From assembly GCA_947498775.1 (NCBI GenBank), contig CANMLL010000009.1, positions 26,981 through 90,980 on the forward strand: DNA of 64,000 nt, written 5' to 3'. Below, in pieces: positions 1-8,817 of the stretch. A program made the translations under genes and the position numbers. Numbering within the stretch: the first letter of the stretch is position 1; each line of letters begins with the position of its first letter. Under the pieces are notes generated by a model. The model saw only the letters and a program-made list of their open reading frames with translations. It was not told the DNA's origin and did no database searches. This DNA is from an uncultured Aquimarina sp. (GTDB taxonomy: Bacteria > Bacteroidota > Bacteroidia > Flavobacteriales > Flavobacteriaceae).

Positions 1-162
1 GTAGACGTTACAGAAATTGACTGCAAAGAAGGTGATGAGGTTATTATTTTTGATGCAAATTTAAACGCCGCCCAAATAGCAGAATACTCAGGAACCATTT
101 CGTATGAACTACTTACCGCCATATCACCAAGGGTAAAACGTATTATTATCGATAATAATTGA
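1..162 (+). CDS. alr: Alanine racemase, C-terminal end (partial)
   Basis: Only the last 53 codons are in the window. The frame is open from base 1 to a TGA at 160-162. The tail contains GDEVIIF and GTISYELLTAISPRVKRI, which match the end of the C-terminal beta-barrel domain of alanine racemase. This PLP enzyme makes D-alanine for peptidoglycan in the cytoplasm. The following mscL and asd genes fit a gene order common in Flavobacteriaceae. The PLP lysine and the rest of the protein lie upstream of the window and cannot be judged. Confidence 0.85.
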   Translation, partial: VDVTEIDCKEGDEVIIFDANLNAAQIAEYSGTISYELLTAISPRVKRIIIDNN

Positions 163-264
163 TTTTTATCGAAAAAAGTATAAGATCAACACCCCTGATT
201 TGTGCCAAAATATTTAATTTTTTGTTAAATTAGTGCTATACTAATCATCAAAATTAAAAATAGT

Positions 265-675
265 ATGGGATTTCTTAAAGATTTTAAGTCCTTCTTGTTG
301 AAGGGAGATATTATAAACCTTGCTACTGCGGTTATCGTAGGTGGCGCATTTGGTAAGATTGTAACATCATTTACCAATGATGTGTTAATGCCCCCTATCG
401 GGTTATTGTTAGGTAAAGTTAACTTTACCGATCTTAAATTTCAGCTTACAGAAGCATCAGTTAATGAAGCTGGAGAAGCCATTGCACCGGTAACTATAAA
501 TTACGGATCTTTTGTTCAAACAGTAATTGATTTTATAATCATCGGATTCTGTATTTTTATGGTGCTAAAGGCCTACGAAAGATCACAGAAAAAAGAAGAA
601 GCGGCTCCTGCGCCACCAGCTGGTCCAACTCAAGAAGAGTTATTGGCAGAAATAAGAGATTTACTTAAAAAGTAA
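265..675 (+). CDS. mscL: Large-conductance mechanosensitive channel MscL
   Basis: 136 residues, the normal length for MscL. The N-terminal helix (GFLKDFKSFLLKGDIINLA) leads into TM1 (about 16-45, AVIVGGAFGKIVTSF). A periplasmic loop follows, then TM2 (about 75-103) and a charged cytoplasmic helix ending in EELLAEIRDLLKK. The channel opens under membrane tension during hypo-osmotic shock. The gene is separate from alr (102 bp gap) and is followed by a hairpin terminator, so it is probably one transcription unit. The loop is somewhat longer than in E. coli, as is common in Bacteroidota. Confidence 0.96.
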   Translation: MGFLKDFKSFLLKGDIINLATAVIVGGAFGKIVTSFTNDVLMPPIGLLLGKVNFTDLKFQLTEASVNEAGEAIAPVTINYGSFVQTVIDFIIIGFCIFMVLKAYERSQKKEEAAPAPPAGPTQEELLAEIRDLLKK

Positions 676-731
676 TTATCTCAACTTAGAATGATTTATC
701 TATAACTACCGCTATACTCATATTCTAACTA

Positions 732-760
732 AACCGTCCTTAGCAGGGCGGTTCTTTTTA
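732..760 (+). terminator. Intrinsic terminator after mscL
   Basis: Stem AACCGTCC / GGGCGGTT with a 6-base loop (one G:T pair), followed by CTTTTTA. It sits 57 bases after the mscL stop. Confidence 0.75.
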
Positions 761-916
761 TACAATAAGTTAAATATTTAACAAAATATACTAATTTCTA
801 TATTTTTTGTGTAAACACTTGTCATATTCGAAATATTCCTCACTTTTGCTGAAATTTAAAAGAGTTTATACGATTTTTGCATAAAACAAAGAGAATTGAA
901 CTATAAAAAATAAGAT

Positions 917-932
917 TTCCGCCTTCGCGGAA
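917..932 (+). repeat. Short perfect hairpin before asd
   Basis: TTCCGC-CTTC-GCGGAA is a perfect 6-bp stem with a 4-base loop. It touches the upstream ATG at 933, which would hinder initiation there and favours the ATG at 954. Confidence 0.6.
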
Positions 933-953
933 ATGAAAACAATTAAATTTTTT

Positions 954-1946
954 ATGAAAGTAGCTGTTGTAGGTGCTACCGGGTTGGTAGGAACCGTAAT
1001 ATTAAAAGTATTAGAAGAAAGAAATTTTCCGGTAACAGAGTTAATTCCTGTAGCCTCTGAAAGATCTGTTGGAAAAAAAATCTCATATAAAGGAATTGAG
1101 TACGCTGTAGTAGGGCTTGCCACTGCTATAACAATGAAGCCTGATGTGGCGTTATTTTCTGCAGGAGGAGACACCTCACTAGAATGGGCACCAAAATTTG
1201 CTGAGGCTGGTATAACGGTTATCGATAATTCTTCTACATGGAGAATGGACCCTACAAAAAAGCTAGTGGTTCCAGAAATTAATGCAACGTCTTTAACCAA
1301 AGAAGACAAAATTATCGCAAACCCTAATTGTTCTACCATACAATTGGTTATGGCCTTAGGACCATTACACAATACCTACAAAATAAAACGTACAGTAATC
1401 TCGACCTACCAATCTATTACAGGTACTGGGGTAAAGGCTGTACAGCAGCTAGAAAATGAATATGCTGGCGAGAAAGGTGAGATGGCGTATCCCTATCCAA
1501 TCCATCGAAATGCTATCCCACATTGTGATGTTTTCCAGGAAAATGGATACACCAAAGAAGAAATGAAATTGGTAAACGAAACTCAAAAGATTTTGGATGA
1601 TCGCACCATTGCAGTAACAGCTACAGCCATAAGAATTCCTGTTGTTGGCGGACATAGTGAAAGTGTAAATCTTGAGTTTGCCAACGAGTTTGAAGAAAAC
1701 GATATAAGAACACTTCTCAATCAAACGCCTGGTGTAACTGTGCAGGACAATCCAGATACCAACACATACCCAATGCCTATCTATGCCGAAGGGAAAAATG
1801 ATGTCTTTGTAGGTAGAATACGTAGAGATCACTCTAGAGAGAATGCATTGAATATGTGGATTGTTTCGGATAACCTTCGTAAAGGAGCTGCAACTAATGC
1901 TGTACAGATCGGCGAATATCTTGTTGAAAATAAGTTAATAGGCTAA
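954..1946 (+). CDS. asd: Aspartate-semialdehyde dehydrogenase
   Basis: 330 residues from the ATG at 954. It makes L-aspartate-4-semialdehyde from aspartyl phosphate with NADPH, a step towards lysine/diaminopimelate, threonine and methionine. The start MKVAVVGATGLVG is the usual N-terminal Rossmann motif. The catalytic Cys126 is in ANPNCSTIQ and the catalytic His234 in VVGGHSES. An in-frame ATG exists 21 bases upstream (933), but it would add a Lys/Phe tail before the conserved start and lies against a hairpin, so 954 is preferred. The gene is followed by a strong terminator. Confidence 0.95.
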   Translation: MKVAVVGATGLVGTVILKVLEERNFPVTELIPVASERSVGKKISYKGIEYAVVGLATAITMKPDVALFSAGGDTSLEWAPKFAEAGITVIDNSSTWRMDPTKKLVVPEINATSLTKEDKIIANPNCSTIQLVMALGPLHNTYKIKRTVISTYQSITGTGVKAVQQLENEYAGEKGEMAYPYPIHRNAIPHCDVFQENGYTKEEMKLVNETQKILDDRTIAVTATAIRIPVVGGHSESVNLEFANEFEENDIRTLLNQTPGVTVQDNPDTNTYPMPIYAEGKNDVFVGRIRRDHSRENALNMWIVSDNLRKGAATNAVQIGEYLVENKLIG

Positions 1947-1968
1947 TAACTATAAACTAAATAACCAA

Positions 1969-2005
1969 AAACCCTTGTTTTCTTAGTGATTACAAGGGTT
2001 TTTTT
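1969..2005 (+). terminator. Intrinsic terminator after asd
   Basis: Stem AACCCTTGT / ACAAGGGTT with a 13-base loop, followed by seven T. It lies about 25 bases after the asd stop. Confidence 0.85.
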
Positions 2006-2073
2006 GTTCATATAAGGTTCTTACTAAACCTAACTATGTAAGGTTTTTAACACTTTCCCTTCTAACCTAACAA

Positions 2074-2416
2074 TTTAACCCGTTTTATACATCAGAAAAT
2101 CTATTTCATTTTGAAACTACTTCAAATACAGTTACTTTACTTAGTTTTTGACTATAGTTTAAAATAGCGTTGTTAATGTATTGGGGGTGTCCCATCCCCA
2201 GTTCTTCCCAAAGGGAAGGGAGCCCGAAGTCCTTCCTTTCGGGAAGGATTTAGAGCCTGTCCTGAACTTGATTCAGGAATGGGATTAGGCGCTGTAAATC
2301 AGTAATATATGTTGTTTAAATAGCATGGTAATGCTATGTCAAAATCAAGAAAACTACGGTATGTATTGTATTTCCAATCTTCATAATGAAGTTCTAATAC
2401 ATAAAAACGGGTTTAA
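2074..2416 (-). mobile_element. MITE-like element, family 2, copy A (with internal insertion)
   Basis: About 343 bp with terminal inverted repeats TTTAACCCGTTTTATACAT.. and ..CGGGTTTAA. Its outer parts (2074-2178 and about 2310-2416) align closely to the reverse complement of 15408-15584. Shared blocks include GAAAATCTATTTCAT, TTGAAACTACTT and CAAAATCAAGAAAACTAC. The middle (about 2180-2300) is extra sequence containing palindromic repeats such as GTCCTGAACTTGATTCAGGA. No transposase gene is present, and no target duplication is certain. This element fills the gene-free stretch 1947-2436. Confidence 0.7.
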
Positions 2417-2436
2417 CAACTAAAAAAACAGAAATA

Positions 2437-2805
2437 ATGAACAAGTTAATTTTACTTTTAAGAATAATGCTGGGAGTGCTTCTTATTGTATTTGGAATCA
2501 ACAAATTTATCGGGTTTCTACCTCCAATCGAATTTGCCAACCCAGATGCAGGAACACTATTTGGGGCATTGGCCAGAAGTTACATTATGAAAACCGTAGG
2601 ACTAGTCGAAGTAGTTGCAGGACTTTTATTGGTTATTAATAAAGCCGTACCATTTGCTTTGGTGTTATTAGCTCCAATATCAATAAACATCGTTTTATTT
2701 CATGCTACTTTGGACTTGGCCGGAATAGGGCCTGCAGCTTTTGTCTTCCTTTTAAACACTTTCTTGATATTTAAATATTGGGATACGTACAAAACACTTT
2801 TTTAG
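2437..2805 (+). CDS. DoxX-like small membrane protein
   Basis: 122 residues with about four predicted membrane helices (3-22, 48-66, 72-90, 97-115). The start (LLLRIMLGVLLIVFGINKFIGF) and overall layout match the DoxX/DoxX-like superfamily, whose exact role is mostly unknown (quinone or redox-linked membrane proteins are named examples). It is a monocistronic gene, starting 20 bases after the end of a MITE-like element. The family call rests on hydrophobic pattern and motif likeness only. Confidence 0.75.
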   Translation: MNKLILLLRIMLGVLLIVFGINKFIGFLPPIEFANPDAGTLFGALARSYIMKTVGLVEVVAGLLLVINKAVPFALVLLAPISINIVLFHATLDLAGIGPAAFVFLLNTFLIFKYWDTYKTLF

Positions 2806-2838
2806 AAGCAAAAAATTTCGTTTCTTACAGAAAATTCT

Positions 2839-2946
2839 GACTGCCCTTTGGTAATTATCCTACAAATGCATTGCTAAACCCCAAAGCAATACTGAAGAAA
2901 ATCCCATTTTTTCTTCGCTGGATAAGGCTTAGGGCAGTCTTTTTTA
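2839..2946 (+). ncRNA. Candidate structured RNA or branched terminator
   Basis: The outer stem GACTGCCCT / AGGGCAGTC (9 bp) encloses a second stem TTATCC / GGATAA and two inner hairpins, ATTGCT / AGCAAT and GAAGAAA / TTTCTTC. A run of six T follows at once. The shape is a closed multi-branch RNA ending like an intrinsic terminator. It may be just the terminator of the DoxX-like gene, or a small RNA. No known RNA family was recognised. Confidence 0.45.
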
Positions 2947-3013
2947 TACTTTCTTTAGCTATATAGAGCAACATCTTTTAATAGATTTGTGCAATACTCT
3001 AACAAATAACACT

Positions 3014-5182
3014 ATGAAAACTGCACTCTTTTTATTATCCATTACTTTAATAATGGTAGCTTGCAAAAACGAAACCAAAGAACAAATTAATAAAACAAGT
3101 ATTGCATTGAACTATCCAGAAACCAAAAAAGTTGACACCGTTGATACTTACTTTGGTACTCAAGTCAAAGACCCTTATCGTTGGTTAGAAGATGATCGAA
3201 GTGAAGAAACTGAAAAATGGGTTGCTACTCAAAACGAAACTACCTTTGGATACTTAGAAAATATTCCTTTTAGAAAAGACCTGAAAAAACGTTTGACTGA
3301 TCTATGGAATTATGAAAAAATTGGAGCTCCATTTAAAGAAGGAGACTATACCTATTTCTATAAAAATGATGGGCTACAAAATCAATATGTAATCTATCGA
3401 TTTAAAAATGAAGGAGATGAGCCAGAAATTTTTCTGGATCCTAATACCTTTAGTAAAGATGGTACAACTTCTTTAGGTGGTATTAATTTTTCTAAAAACG
3501 GTAAATTAGCAGCATACTCTATTTCAGAAGGGGGTAGCGACTGGCGCAAAATCATTGTCAAAAATGCCGAAACAAAAGAGATTATAGAAGACACCTTGGT
3601 AGATATTAAGTTCTCTGGAATGTCCTGGAAGGGAAATGAAGGCTTTTATTATTCAAGTTATGATAAACCAAAAGGAAGTGAACTATCAGCCAAAACTGAT
3701 CAGCATAAAGTATACTATCACAAACTTGGAACAACACAAAAAGAAGATCAATTAATATTTGGTGGTACGCCACAAGAAAAACATAGATATATTGGTGGAA
3801 ATGTCACCGAAGATAATCGGTACTTAGTTATCTCTGCAAGTACTTCGACATCAGGAAATAAACTATTCATAAAAGACCTAAACGAGCCCAATAGTAAACT
3901 AATTACTATTTTGGATCATACAGATAGTGACACTTATGTTATAGACAATGTTGGTTCTAAACTCTATTTGGTTACAAATCTGGATGCACCAAACCAGAAA
4001 ATTGTCACAGTAGATGCATCAAATCCAACTCCCAAAAACTGGAAAGATTTTATTCCTGAAACAGAGCATGTATTAAGCCCAGGAACAGGTGGAGGATATT
4101 TCTTTACAGAATATATGGTCGATGCAGTATCCAAAGTTTTGCAATATGACTACGATGGGAAATTAATTCGTGAAATCAAATTGCCCGGTGTAGGGAATGT
4201 AAAAGAATTTAATGCCAAAAAAGAAGAAAAAGTACTGTACTATTCTTTTGAAAATTACAAAACACCTGCAACTATATATAAACTAAATATTGCTAATGGA
4301 ACTTCTGAAATTTATCGTAAAACAACAATAGATTTTAACCCCGATAATTACGAAAGCAAGCAAGTCTTTTATACATCAAAAGATGGCGCCAAAGTACCTA
4401 TGATCATTACTTACAAAAAAGGAATAGAACTCAATGGTAAAAACCCAACGATACTATATGGTTATGGTGGTTTTAATATTAGCCTAACTCCATCTTTTAA
4501 AATAGAAAACGTAGTATGGCTAGAGCAAGGAGGGATTTATGCGGTACCTAATTTAAGAGGTGGGGGTGAATATGGTAAAAAATGGCATGTTGCGGGTACA
4601 CAAATGCAAAAACAAAATGTATTTGATGATTTTATCGCAGCTGCAGAATACCTAATAGAAAACAAATATACTTCTAGTGATTATCTGGGCATTAGTGGTC
4701 GTTCTAACGGAGGTTTACTTGTAGGTGCAACCATGACGCAACGCCCGGATTTAATGAAAGTAGCTTTACCCGGTGTCGGTGTTTTAGACATGCTTCGTTA
4801 TCATACCTTTACTGCCGGTGCTGGTTGGGCGTATGATTATGGTACAGCCGAGCAAAACAAAGAAATGTTTGAATATCTAAAAGAATATTCTCCTGTACAT
4901 AATGTAAAAGAAGAAACTCAATATCCTGCCACCTTGGTAACCACTGGTGATCATGATGACCGCGTAGTCCCTGCTCATTCGTTTAAATTTGCTGCCGAAT
5001 TACAAGCCAAACAATCAGGAGACAATCCAACTTTGATTAGAATAGAAACCAATGCCGGTCACGGTGCTGGGACTCCAGTAAGCAAAACTATCGAACAATG
5101 GGCCGATATCTTTGGCTTCACCCTATTTAATATGGGTTACGAAGTCTTACCTCAAAAAGTTACTGATGAAGTAAAGGGATAA
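3014..5182 (+). CDS. Prolyl oligopeptidase family serine peptidase, lipoprotein (S9A)
   Basis: 722 residues from the ATG at 3014. That start gives a lipoprotein signal ([20 protein letters not shown]), whereas an in-frame ATG at 2987 would put polar residues before it. The N-terminal part has the [32 protein letters not shown] signature of S9A enzymes, followed by a seven-bladed propeller. The C-terminal alpha/beta hydrolase domain has the nucleophile Ser564 in GRSNGG, acid residues in DHDDRVVP (about 646-652) and His683 in NAGHGAG. It cuts peptides after proline, probably anchored in the periplasm or outer membrane. It is a single gene with its own terminators. Confidence 0.94.
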   Translation: MKTALFLLSITLIMVACKNETKEQINKTSIALNYPETKKVDTVDTYFGTQVKDPYRWLEDDRSEETEKWVATQNETTFGYLENIPFRKDLKKRLTDLWNYEKIGAPFKEGDYTYFYKNDGLQNQYVIYRFKNEGDEPEIFLDPNTFSKDGTTSLGGINFSKNGKLAAYSISEGGSDWRKIIVKNAETKEIIEDTLVDIKFSGMSWKGNEGFYYSSYDKPKGSELSAKTDQHKVYYHKLGTTQKEDQLIFGGTPQEKHRYIGGNVTEDNRYLVISASTSTSGNKLFIKDLNEPNSKLITILDHTDSDTYVIDNVGSKLYLVTNLDAPNQKIVTVDASNPTPKNWKDFIPETEHVLSPGTGGGYFFTEYMVDAVSKVLQYDYDGKLIREIKLPGVGNVKEFNAKKEEKVLYYSFENYKTPATIYKLNIANGTSEIYRKTTIDFNPDNYESKQVFYTSKDGAKVPMIITYKKGIELNGKNPTILYGYGGFNISLTPSFKIENVVWLEQGGIYAVPNLRGGGEYGKKWHVAGTQMQKQNVFDDFIAAAEYLIENKYTSSDYLGISGRSNGGLLVGATMTQRPDLMKVALPGVGVLDMLRYHTFTAGAGWAYDYGTAEQNKEMFEYLKEYSPVHNVKEETQYPATLVTTGDHDDRVVPAHSFKFAAELQAKQSGDNPTLIRIETNAGHGAGTPVSKTIEQWADIFGFTLFNMGYEVLPQKVTDEVKG

Positions 5183-5210
5183 ATCTTTTTCGAAAAATTA
5201 ATCTCTAATA

Positions 5211-5241
5211 CAATACCCTTATCGAAATACAAAGGGTATTG
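5211..5241 (+). terminator. Hairpin after the prolyl oligopeptidase
   Basis: CAATACCCTT / AAGGGTATTG stem with an 11-base loop and no T-run. It may protect the 3' end or act with the next terminator. Confidence 0.45.
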
Positions 5242-5266
5242 CAAACTCTTTAAAAAATTCTAATTG

Positions 5267-5294
5267 AAATCGATCAATAATCTTGATCGATTTC
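5267..5294 (+). terminator. Intrinsic terminator
   Basis: Perfect stem AAATCGATCAA / TTGATCGATTT with a 5-base loop, followed by a T-rich stretch. It lies between the peptidase gene and the DUF6515 gene. Confidence 0.7.
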
Positions 5295-5370
5295 TTTGCT
5301 TTTTCACACATTACTTTAAACCAAATGACAAAAGTAAGGTCTAATTACTAAATAATTTAAAAATACACTC

Positions 5371-5925
5371 ATGAAAAACATTAACTATGTGATAGGAATC
5401 TTTTTAATCATGTTCATGTTCACAGGGTATCAAGCCGAAGCCCAAGTTAGAAGACCCGTTACAAAAAAAGTTCATCTCAGAAATAAAACGAAGCGAAAGA
5501 TTCGCAGAAAACATAGAAGGGTAAGAAGAAGAACTCTAACTCGTTTGCCAGCTGGTACCCGAGCTATTGTCTACAGAAAAGTTTCCTATTATCCTGTTGG
5601 CGGTATGTTCTACATAGCCACAAAGGGATACTATATGAGGGCTTTCCCACCAAGAGGTTTTAGGATACGTTTGCTTCCAGCTACCGCAGTAAGGATAGTA
5701 GTACATGGTGCAGCTTACAGTTATGCCAAAGGACTATTTTACCAACAAGTAGAAGACGAATACCAGGTAGTATCACCACCCGTCGGAGCTGTCGTTCCAG
5801 AGCTTCCGGAAGATGCAATAGAAATTTATTTAGATGGATTAACTACTTATGAACTAAATGATGTAGTATATAAAGCAATAGAAGATGGTAGTTTTGAAGT
5901 AATTGATATTTACGAAGAGGAATAG
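5371..5925 (+). CDS. Secreted DUF6515-like protein
   Basis: 184 residues with a signal peptide ending near AEA-Q (about residue 24). A very basic Arg/Lys stretch (about 26-56) follows. The rest has the GGMFYIATKGYYM and VVSPPVGAVVPELP features that I associate with the DUF6515 family, small periplasmic or surface proteins of Bacteroidota. The function is unknown. It is a monocistronic gene, starting 77 bases after one terminator and ending just before another. The family assignment is from memory of motif patterns. Confidence 0.7.
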   Translation: MKNINYVIGIFLIMFMFTGYQAEAQVRRPVTKKVHLRNKTKRKIRRKHRRVRRRTLTRLPAGTRAIVYRKVSYYPVGGMFYIATKGYYMRAFPPRGFRIRLLPATAVRIVVHGAAYSYAKGLFYQQVEDEYQVVSPPVGAVVPELPEDAIEIYLDGLTTYELNDVVYKAIEDGSFEVIDIYEEE

Positions 5926-5947
5926 TTATTTAACACTGTTATTAAAG

Positions 5948-5980
5948 AAATCCGTTTTCTGAAAAGAGACGGATTTTTTT
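5948..5980 (+). terminator. Intrinsic terminator
   Basis: AAATCCGT / ACGGATTT stem followed by TTTTATT, 22 bases after the DUF6515 stop. Confidence 0.8.
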
Positions 5981-5983
5981 ATT

Positions 5984-6174
5984 GAAGTCATCTTCACTTT
6001 TTGTTTTTGACCAGGATCGACTGACAGGGAGAGGCCAGACGTAGCGATGGTAGTGAAATTTGACCAGATAAGGTACTTTTTGAAAGCTATAGCAGCGCTA
6101 CAGATAAGAAAAGTAACGAAATATGGGTGAATTTCAGTCATTTTTTAGGAAATAGAAAAAGTCAAGATGAGTTC
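5984..6174 (+). mobile_element. MITE-like element, family 1, copy A
   Basis: 191 bp, flanked by a direct ATT duplication (5981-5983 and 6175-6177). Ends GAAGTCATCTTCACTTTTT and AAAAAGTCAAGATGAGTTC are imperfect inverted repeats. The interior shares GACCAGGATCGAC, GGGAGAGGCCAGACGTAGCG and ATATGGGTGAATTT with copy B, and ATAGCAGCGCTAC with copies C and D. There is no coding capacity. The element ends 38 bases before the ABC ATPase gene. Confidence 0.8.
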
Positions 6175-6211
6175 ATTCAAAAACCTCATCAAAGTTCAAT
6201 ATATTTGGGTA

Positions 6212-7180
6212 ATGCTTACAGTAGACAATATATCCTTCGCTTACGACATACAACTCGTTTTAAAAAACGTGAGTTTTACTATAGAAAAAGGACAACATAT
6301 CGCTTTAATAGGGGCCAGTGGCTGTGGAAAAAGCACCTTACTTAAAATCATCTACGGATTATTGGATGTTGAAGAAGGAAAACTATTCTGGAACAACAAA
6401 AGAGTGCTTGGCCCTAGTTACAATTTAGTTCCGGGAGAAGAAAATATGAAATATCTATCCCAGGGTTTTGAGCTACAATCCTATCGTACTGTTGCCGAAA
6501 ATATAGGTCAATATCTTTCTAATTTTGAACCTAAATTAAAACAAGATCGGGTACAAGAATTGCTCGAAATTGTAGAAATGCTGGATTTTGCAGATACCAA
6601 GGTTGAAAACCTGAGTGGTGGGCAAAAACAGCGAGTGGCTTTGGCCAAAGCACTTGCCAAAAAACCAGAATTATTGCTTCTAGACGAACCGTTTCATAAT
6701 ATTGATAACTTCAGAAGGAGTTCTTTGCGACGAAATCTTTTTAGGTACCTGAAACGAAACAAAATCACAAGCATTACTGCAACCCATGATAAAACAGATA
6801 TTCTTTCATTTGCAGATGAAACCATTGTAATTAAACAAGGGGAAATTGTTACCAAACAGAATACCGAAGATCTTTACCAAAATGCGCCAGATTATTATGT
6901 TGCTTCACTTTTTGGCGAAGTCAATACCATGAGACCCTCTGTATTAGGTTATGATATCGATACCGAAATTCTTATCTATCCCCATGAAATAAAAGTTGAA
7001 CCTACCTCTTCAATAAAAGCGAGAGTTAAAAACTCATATTTTAATGGGAGTCATTATTTGATTGAAGCAGTATTCGATAATTCGATCATCTTTTTTGATC
7101 ATTATCACCCACTTAATGCACCGCAGATGGTGGGGATTTCAATTTCAGAAGAAATCATTCAACAAAGAATAAAAAATTAA
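6212..7180 (+). CDS. ABC transporter ATP-binding protein
   Basis: 322 residues from the ATG at 6212. An in-frame ATG at 6167 lies inside the end of the adjacent MITE-like element and gives a non-conserved tail. The Walker A motif is GASGCGKST (34-42), the signature LSGGQKQR (134-141), Walker B LLLLDEP (154-160) and the H-loop His192. The C-terminal 100 residues form an extra domain of the kind seen in importer-type ATPases (TOBE-like, inferred). No permease gene is adjacent, so the substrate cannot be told. A TATATTTG box lies only 5 bases before the start. Confidence 0.88.
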   Translation: MLTVDNISFAYDIQLVLKNVSFTIEKGQHIALIGASGCGKSTLLKIIYGLLDVEEGKLFWNNKRVLGPSYNLVPGEENMKYLSQGFELQSYRTVAENIGQYLSNFEPKLKQDRVQELLEIVEMLDFADTKVENLSGGQKQRVALAKALAKKPELLLLDEPFHNIDNFRRSSLRRNLFRYLKRNKITSITATHDKTDILSFADETIVIKQGEIVTKQNTEDLYQNAPDYYVASLFGEVNTMRPSVLGYDIDTEILIYPHEIKVEPTSSIKARVKNSYFNGSHYLIEAVFDNSIIFFDHYHPLNAPQMVGISISEEIIQQRIKN

Positions 7181-7210
7181 CTGAATGTCCTTATGTGTCA
7201 TAATTCATTT

Positions 7211-7292
7211 GTCATCCTGAACTTGATTCAGGATCTCATTAACAACAAGTAGGTTAATATAAGATGGGATACTGAAATAAATTCAGCATGAC
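7211..7292. repeat. Palindromic intergenic repeat (REP-like)
   Basis: Left arm GTCATCCTGAACTTGATTCA.. and right arm ..TGAAATAAATTCAGCATGAC form an imperfect 29-bp inverted repeat with a 25-base loop. Each arm is itself palindromic (CCTGAA..TTCAGG). Part of the same arm occurs at 2260-2282. It lies between two convergent genes. Confidence 0.65.
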
Positions 7293-7332
7293 GCAGTAAA
7301 TTTTTATGATATAAAACGGATAATCAATGAAA

Positions 7333-8091
7333 TTAATCTTTGTATTTTTCAAGGCTCATTTTTTTTCCATCAAATACACCATAGGTATAATGGGTAATCC
7401 AATCCCCCAGGTTGGTGTAACGAGATGTATCTTTTAATTCAATTTCCATGGGTAAATGTCTATGACCAAACACAAAGTGATCTCTATGTTTATCTTCGAG
7501 TTTTCTTTTGCAATATTGTACCAACCACTCATTTTCCTCGCCCAAAAAAGTAACATCTTCGTCTCCCGAAATAAGTTTATTTTTAACAGAAAGGTATTGT
7601 GCTAATTTAACACCAAGATCCGGATGTAACCAACGATAAAACCATTTTGCAAGTGGATTGGTAAATACTTTTTTCATTCGTTTATAGCCTTTATCTCCAG
7701 GGCCCAGACCATCCCCATGACCTATGAAAAAAGTAGTTTTGTTAAATGTAAATTCTTGAGGTTTATGATATACCGGAATATTGAGTTCTTCTTCAAAATA
7801 ACCATTCATCCAAAGATCATGATTACCCACAAAATAGTACACTGGAATCCCAGAATCAGTAATTTCGGCTAGTTTACCTAGTGTTCTTGTAAATCCTTTG
7901 GGCACCACCGTTTTATACTCGAACCAAAAATCAAAAAGATCGCCAAGCAAAAAGATCGCTGCTGCATCCTTTTTAACCTCATCGAGCCATCTTACAAATT
8001 TTTGCTCTCTTGGAAAACTCTTTTCGGCAGTTGGAGCCCCCAGGTGATTGTCGCTGGCAAAATATATTTTTTTCCCTACAGGAAGGTTCAT
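7333..8091 (-). CDS. lpxH: UDP-2,3-diacylglucosamine diphosphatase-like metallophosphoesterase
   Basis: 252 residues. Lipid A synthesis step: removes UMP from UDP-2,3-diacylglucosamine at the inner membrane. The metallophosphoesterase metal-site motifs are in order: SDNHLG (Asp14, His16), GDLFDFW (Asp51), GNHD (Asn90, His91), GHGDG (His125) and GHRH near residue 210. The SDxHLG and GDxxDxW spacing is that of LpxH. It lies 47 bases after queD on the same strand, so the two may be co-transcribed. Confidence 0.9.
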   Translation of the reverse strand: MNLPVGKKIYFASDNHLGAPTAEKSFPREQKFVRWLDEVKKDAAAIFLLGDLFDFWFEYKTVVPKGFTRTLGKLAEITDSGIPVYYFVGNHDLWMNGYFEEELNIPVYHKPQEFTFNKTTFFIGHGDGLGPGDKGYKRMKKVFTNPLAKWFYRWLHPDLGVKLAQYLSVKNKLISGDEDVTFLGEENEWLVQYCKRKLEDKHRDHFVFGHRHLPMEIELKDTSRYTNLGDWITHYTYGVFDGKKMSLEKYKD

Positions 8092-8138
8092 ATCCTTAAT
8101 TTGAAATGTAAATATAAGAAAAGCTCATCAAGACTATA

Positions 8139-8588
8139 TTAATTGTCACTTGCATACCATTCTGCATAGGACGTTTCGGTTTCCTGAAGTTTTAACGAGT
8201 GAAGCTTAATATTTTCTGGTAACCTTGCTTTGATCTTTTTTGCAAAATCGATCACCATATTCTCGCTGGTAGGTTGATAATCTACCAAGATTACATTGTG
8301 CCCTCTTTCTTCTAATTCTCTGGCCAGTTCTATATGTGGGGTATTTTGATTGAATACGGTTGCGTGATCAAAAACATCTTCGATATCTTCTTTTACAATC
8401 CTTTTAAGATCCCCAAAATCGATCACCATTCCTAATTTTACATGTGAAGTATCTGTTATCGGGGTTCCTATAACTGTGACACTTAATTTATAACTATGCC
8501 CATGTACATTGCGACATTTGCCATCATAACCATATAATGCATGACCGGTTTCAAAAGAAAACTGTTTGGTGATACGAATCCTACTCAT
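8139..8588 (-). CDS. queD: 6-carboxytetrahydropterin synthase (QueD/PTPS family)
   Basis: 149 residues. Zinc ligands His16 (ETGHAL), His29 and His31 (NVHGH) are present, and the catalytic Cys25 is spaced as CxxxHxH. The C-terminal ETETSYAEWY supplies the conserved substrate-binding Glu. The enzyme converts dihydroneopterin triphosphate to 6-carboxy-tetrahydropterin for queuosine/preQ0 synthesis; a tetrahydrobiopterin-type activity cannot be excluded from sequence alone. It probably leads a two-gene unit with lpxH. Confidence 0.9.
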   Translation of the reverse strand: MSRIRITKQFSFETGHALYGYDGKCRNVHGHSYKLSVTVIGTPITDTSHVKLGMVIDFGDLKRIVKEDIEDVFDHATVFNQNTPHIELARELEERGHNVILVDYQPTSENMVIDFAKKIKARLPENIKLHSLKLQETETSYAEWYASDN

Positions 8589-8656
8589 TCTTTACTGTGT
8601 AATTTTTTGTAAAGTTACGGAAGATTACTTTCTCTTTCTCTTATTTATGAAGTAAA

Positions 8657-8737
8657 GAACCTCGGGACAAGCCCACGAGGCATTTGTAAGAAATTGATTT
8701 TTTGATTTCGAGGCAAGCCTTAGAGCATTTAAATCTC
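8657..8737. repeat. Two degenerate copies of a CTCGGGACAAGCC-type repeat
   Basis: CCTCGGGACAAGCCCACGAGG (8660-8680) is a hairpin. A weaker copy, TCGAGGCAAGCCTTAGAGCA, follows about 45 bases on. Both are followed by CATTT. They lie in the gap before the crotonase-family gene. Confidence 0.4.
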
Positions 8738-8817
8738 GATTATCGCGTAAACCGCTGCCAGGATAATTCTGAGAATTAAAAATAATCATTCCCTCCTAAA
8801 AAGTTCTATATATCCAT

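Noticed and set aside
2987..3013. Earlier start of the prolyl oligopeptidase
   Set aside because: The internal ATG at 3014 gives a normal lipoprotein signal peptide; the earlier one puts polar residues before it.
6167..6211. Longer start of the ABC ATPase at 6167
   Set aside because: It lies in the inverted end of a MITE-like element and adds residues without a counterpart in ABC ATPases.
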